Positions 35,490 through 35,771 of a stretch of DNA of 35,771 nucleotides are shown here, one piece after another (within the stretch, counting starts at the first letter, position 1; every line of letters begins with the position of its first letter). The position numbers and the translations under genes are program-made. Source of the DNA: Planctomyces sp. (GTDB lineage: Bacteria > Planctomycetota > Planctomycetia > Planctomycetales > Planctomycetaceae). Under the pieces are notes generated by a model. The model did no database searches. It was not told the DNA's origin and saw only the letters and a program-made list of their open reading frames with translations. The stretch spans positions 1 through 35,771 of the forward strand of contig PNLE01000015.1 of the NCBI GenBank assembly GCA_013822855.1, given 5' to 3'.

Positions 35490-35771
35490 ATGCAAGCGAC
35501 AGAACAGGCCATCCGTCAGGTGGTCCAGGAAGTTCTCGCTCAGCTCAACAAGGGCGGAAACGGCAAACCTGCCGCTCACCGCGATGGGGACTGGGGCGTC
35601 TTCAAGGATGTCGACCAGGCCGTCGCCGCCGCCAATGAAGCCTTCGAGAAGCTCTCCGACGCTGGCATGGACGCCCGCCGCAAGGCGATTGAATGCGTCC
35701 GCCAGATCTGCGATTCGCAGGCGGAAGAACTCGGCACGCTCGAATTCAACGAAACCAAGATCGGGCGGCTC
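35490..35771 (+). CDS. CoA-acylating aldehyde dehydrogenase, N-terminal part (cut by window)
   Basis: The first 94 codons of a PduP/EutE-type enzyme, which oxidises the compartment's aldehyde to acyl-CoA with NAD+. Residues 1-19 ([19 protein letters not shown]) form an amphipathic helix followed by a Gly/Asn/Lys linker: an encapsulation peptide. The region [20 protein letters not shown] and then [20 protein letters not shown] matches the start of microcompartment aldehyde dehydrogenases. The catalytic domain is not in the window. GAAGGA is 8 nt before the ATG. In the P. limnophila-type locus this enzyme follows BMC-P, as here; it is probably PduP-like, acting on lactaldehyde or a related aldehyde. 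Confidence 0.9.
   Translation, partial: MQATEQAIRQVVQEVLAQLNKGGNGKPAAHRDGDWGVFKDVDQAVAAANEAFEKLSDAGMDARRKAIECVRQICDSQAEELGTLEFNETKIGRL

Overview
The window is chromosomal DNA of a planctomycete. Three things point there: a DUF1559 prepilin-like protein with the H-X9-DG motif, which is a planctomycete hallmark; several exported HEAT/TPR/PDZ proteins; and, at the right end, the start of a bacterial microcompartment (BMC) locus of the PVM type (Planctomycetes/Verrucomicrobia). The DNA is GC-rich, genes are monocistronic or in short runs, Shine-Dalgarno signals are often weak, and GTG/TTG starts occur. The exact species cannot be named from sequence alone.

Left part (1-14.2 kb): housekeeping and transport. 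An exported M1-type metallopeptidase and purD (both minus) are followed by the divergent lysine pair asd-lysA. Then come a secreted alpha/beta hydrolase and a TetA-like MFS pump (both minus), a large exported HEAT-repeat protein carrying a degenerate receiver-like domain, a strong shared terminator, and ATP sulfurylase (sat, minus).

Middle (14.2-26.5 kb): an exported TPR protein, an FAH-family hydrolase/isomerase, and a minus-strand arsenic-looking cluster. The cluster is read MFS transporter, ArsI-like dioxygenase fused to an ArsM-like C-terminal part, ArsR repressor, radical SAM protein. It is followed by a PhyH dioxygenase, the DUF1559 pseudopilin, methionine aminopeptidase, two tandem SpoU/TrmH RNA methyltransferases, and an unrecognised 228-residue protein.

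Right part (26.8-35.8 kb): a CPXCG zinc-ribbon-like protein, a membrane-anchored HEAT/PDZ protein, an exported proline-rich protein with one C-terminal membrane segment, purN, and then the BMC operon (all plus). Its order is DeoR regulator, PduL phosphotransacylase with an N-terminal encapsulation helix, two BMC-H shell proteins, an acetate/propionate kinase with altered catalytic residues, a BMC-P vertex protein translationally coupled to a four-helix membrane protein of unknown role, and a truncated CoA-acylating aldehyde dehydrogenase that also starts with an encapsulation helix. By analogy with the PVM compartment of Planctopirus limnophila, this operon should process the lactaldehyde/aldehyde products of L-fucose and L-rhamnose breakdown: aldehyde to acyl-CoA (aldehyde dehydrogenase), to acyl-phosphate (PduL), to acid plus ATP (kinase). 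The rest of the locus (aldolase, further BMC-P genes) would lie beyond the right edge.

Several non-coding inverted repeats look like dispersed planctomycete repeat units (5697-5827, 7171-7214, 20844-20946). No tRNA, rRNA, CRISPR array, insertion sequence or prophage gene was recognised.
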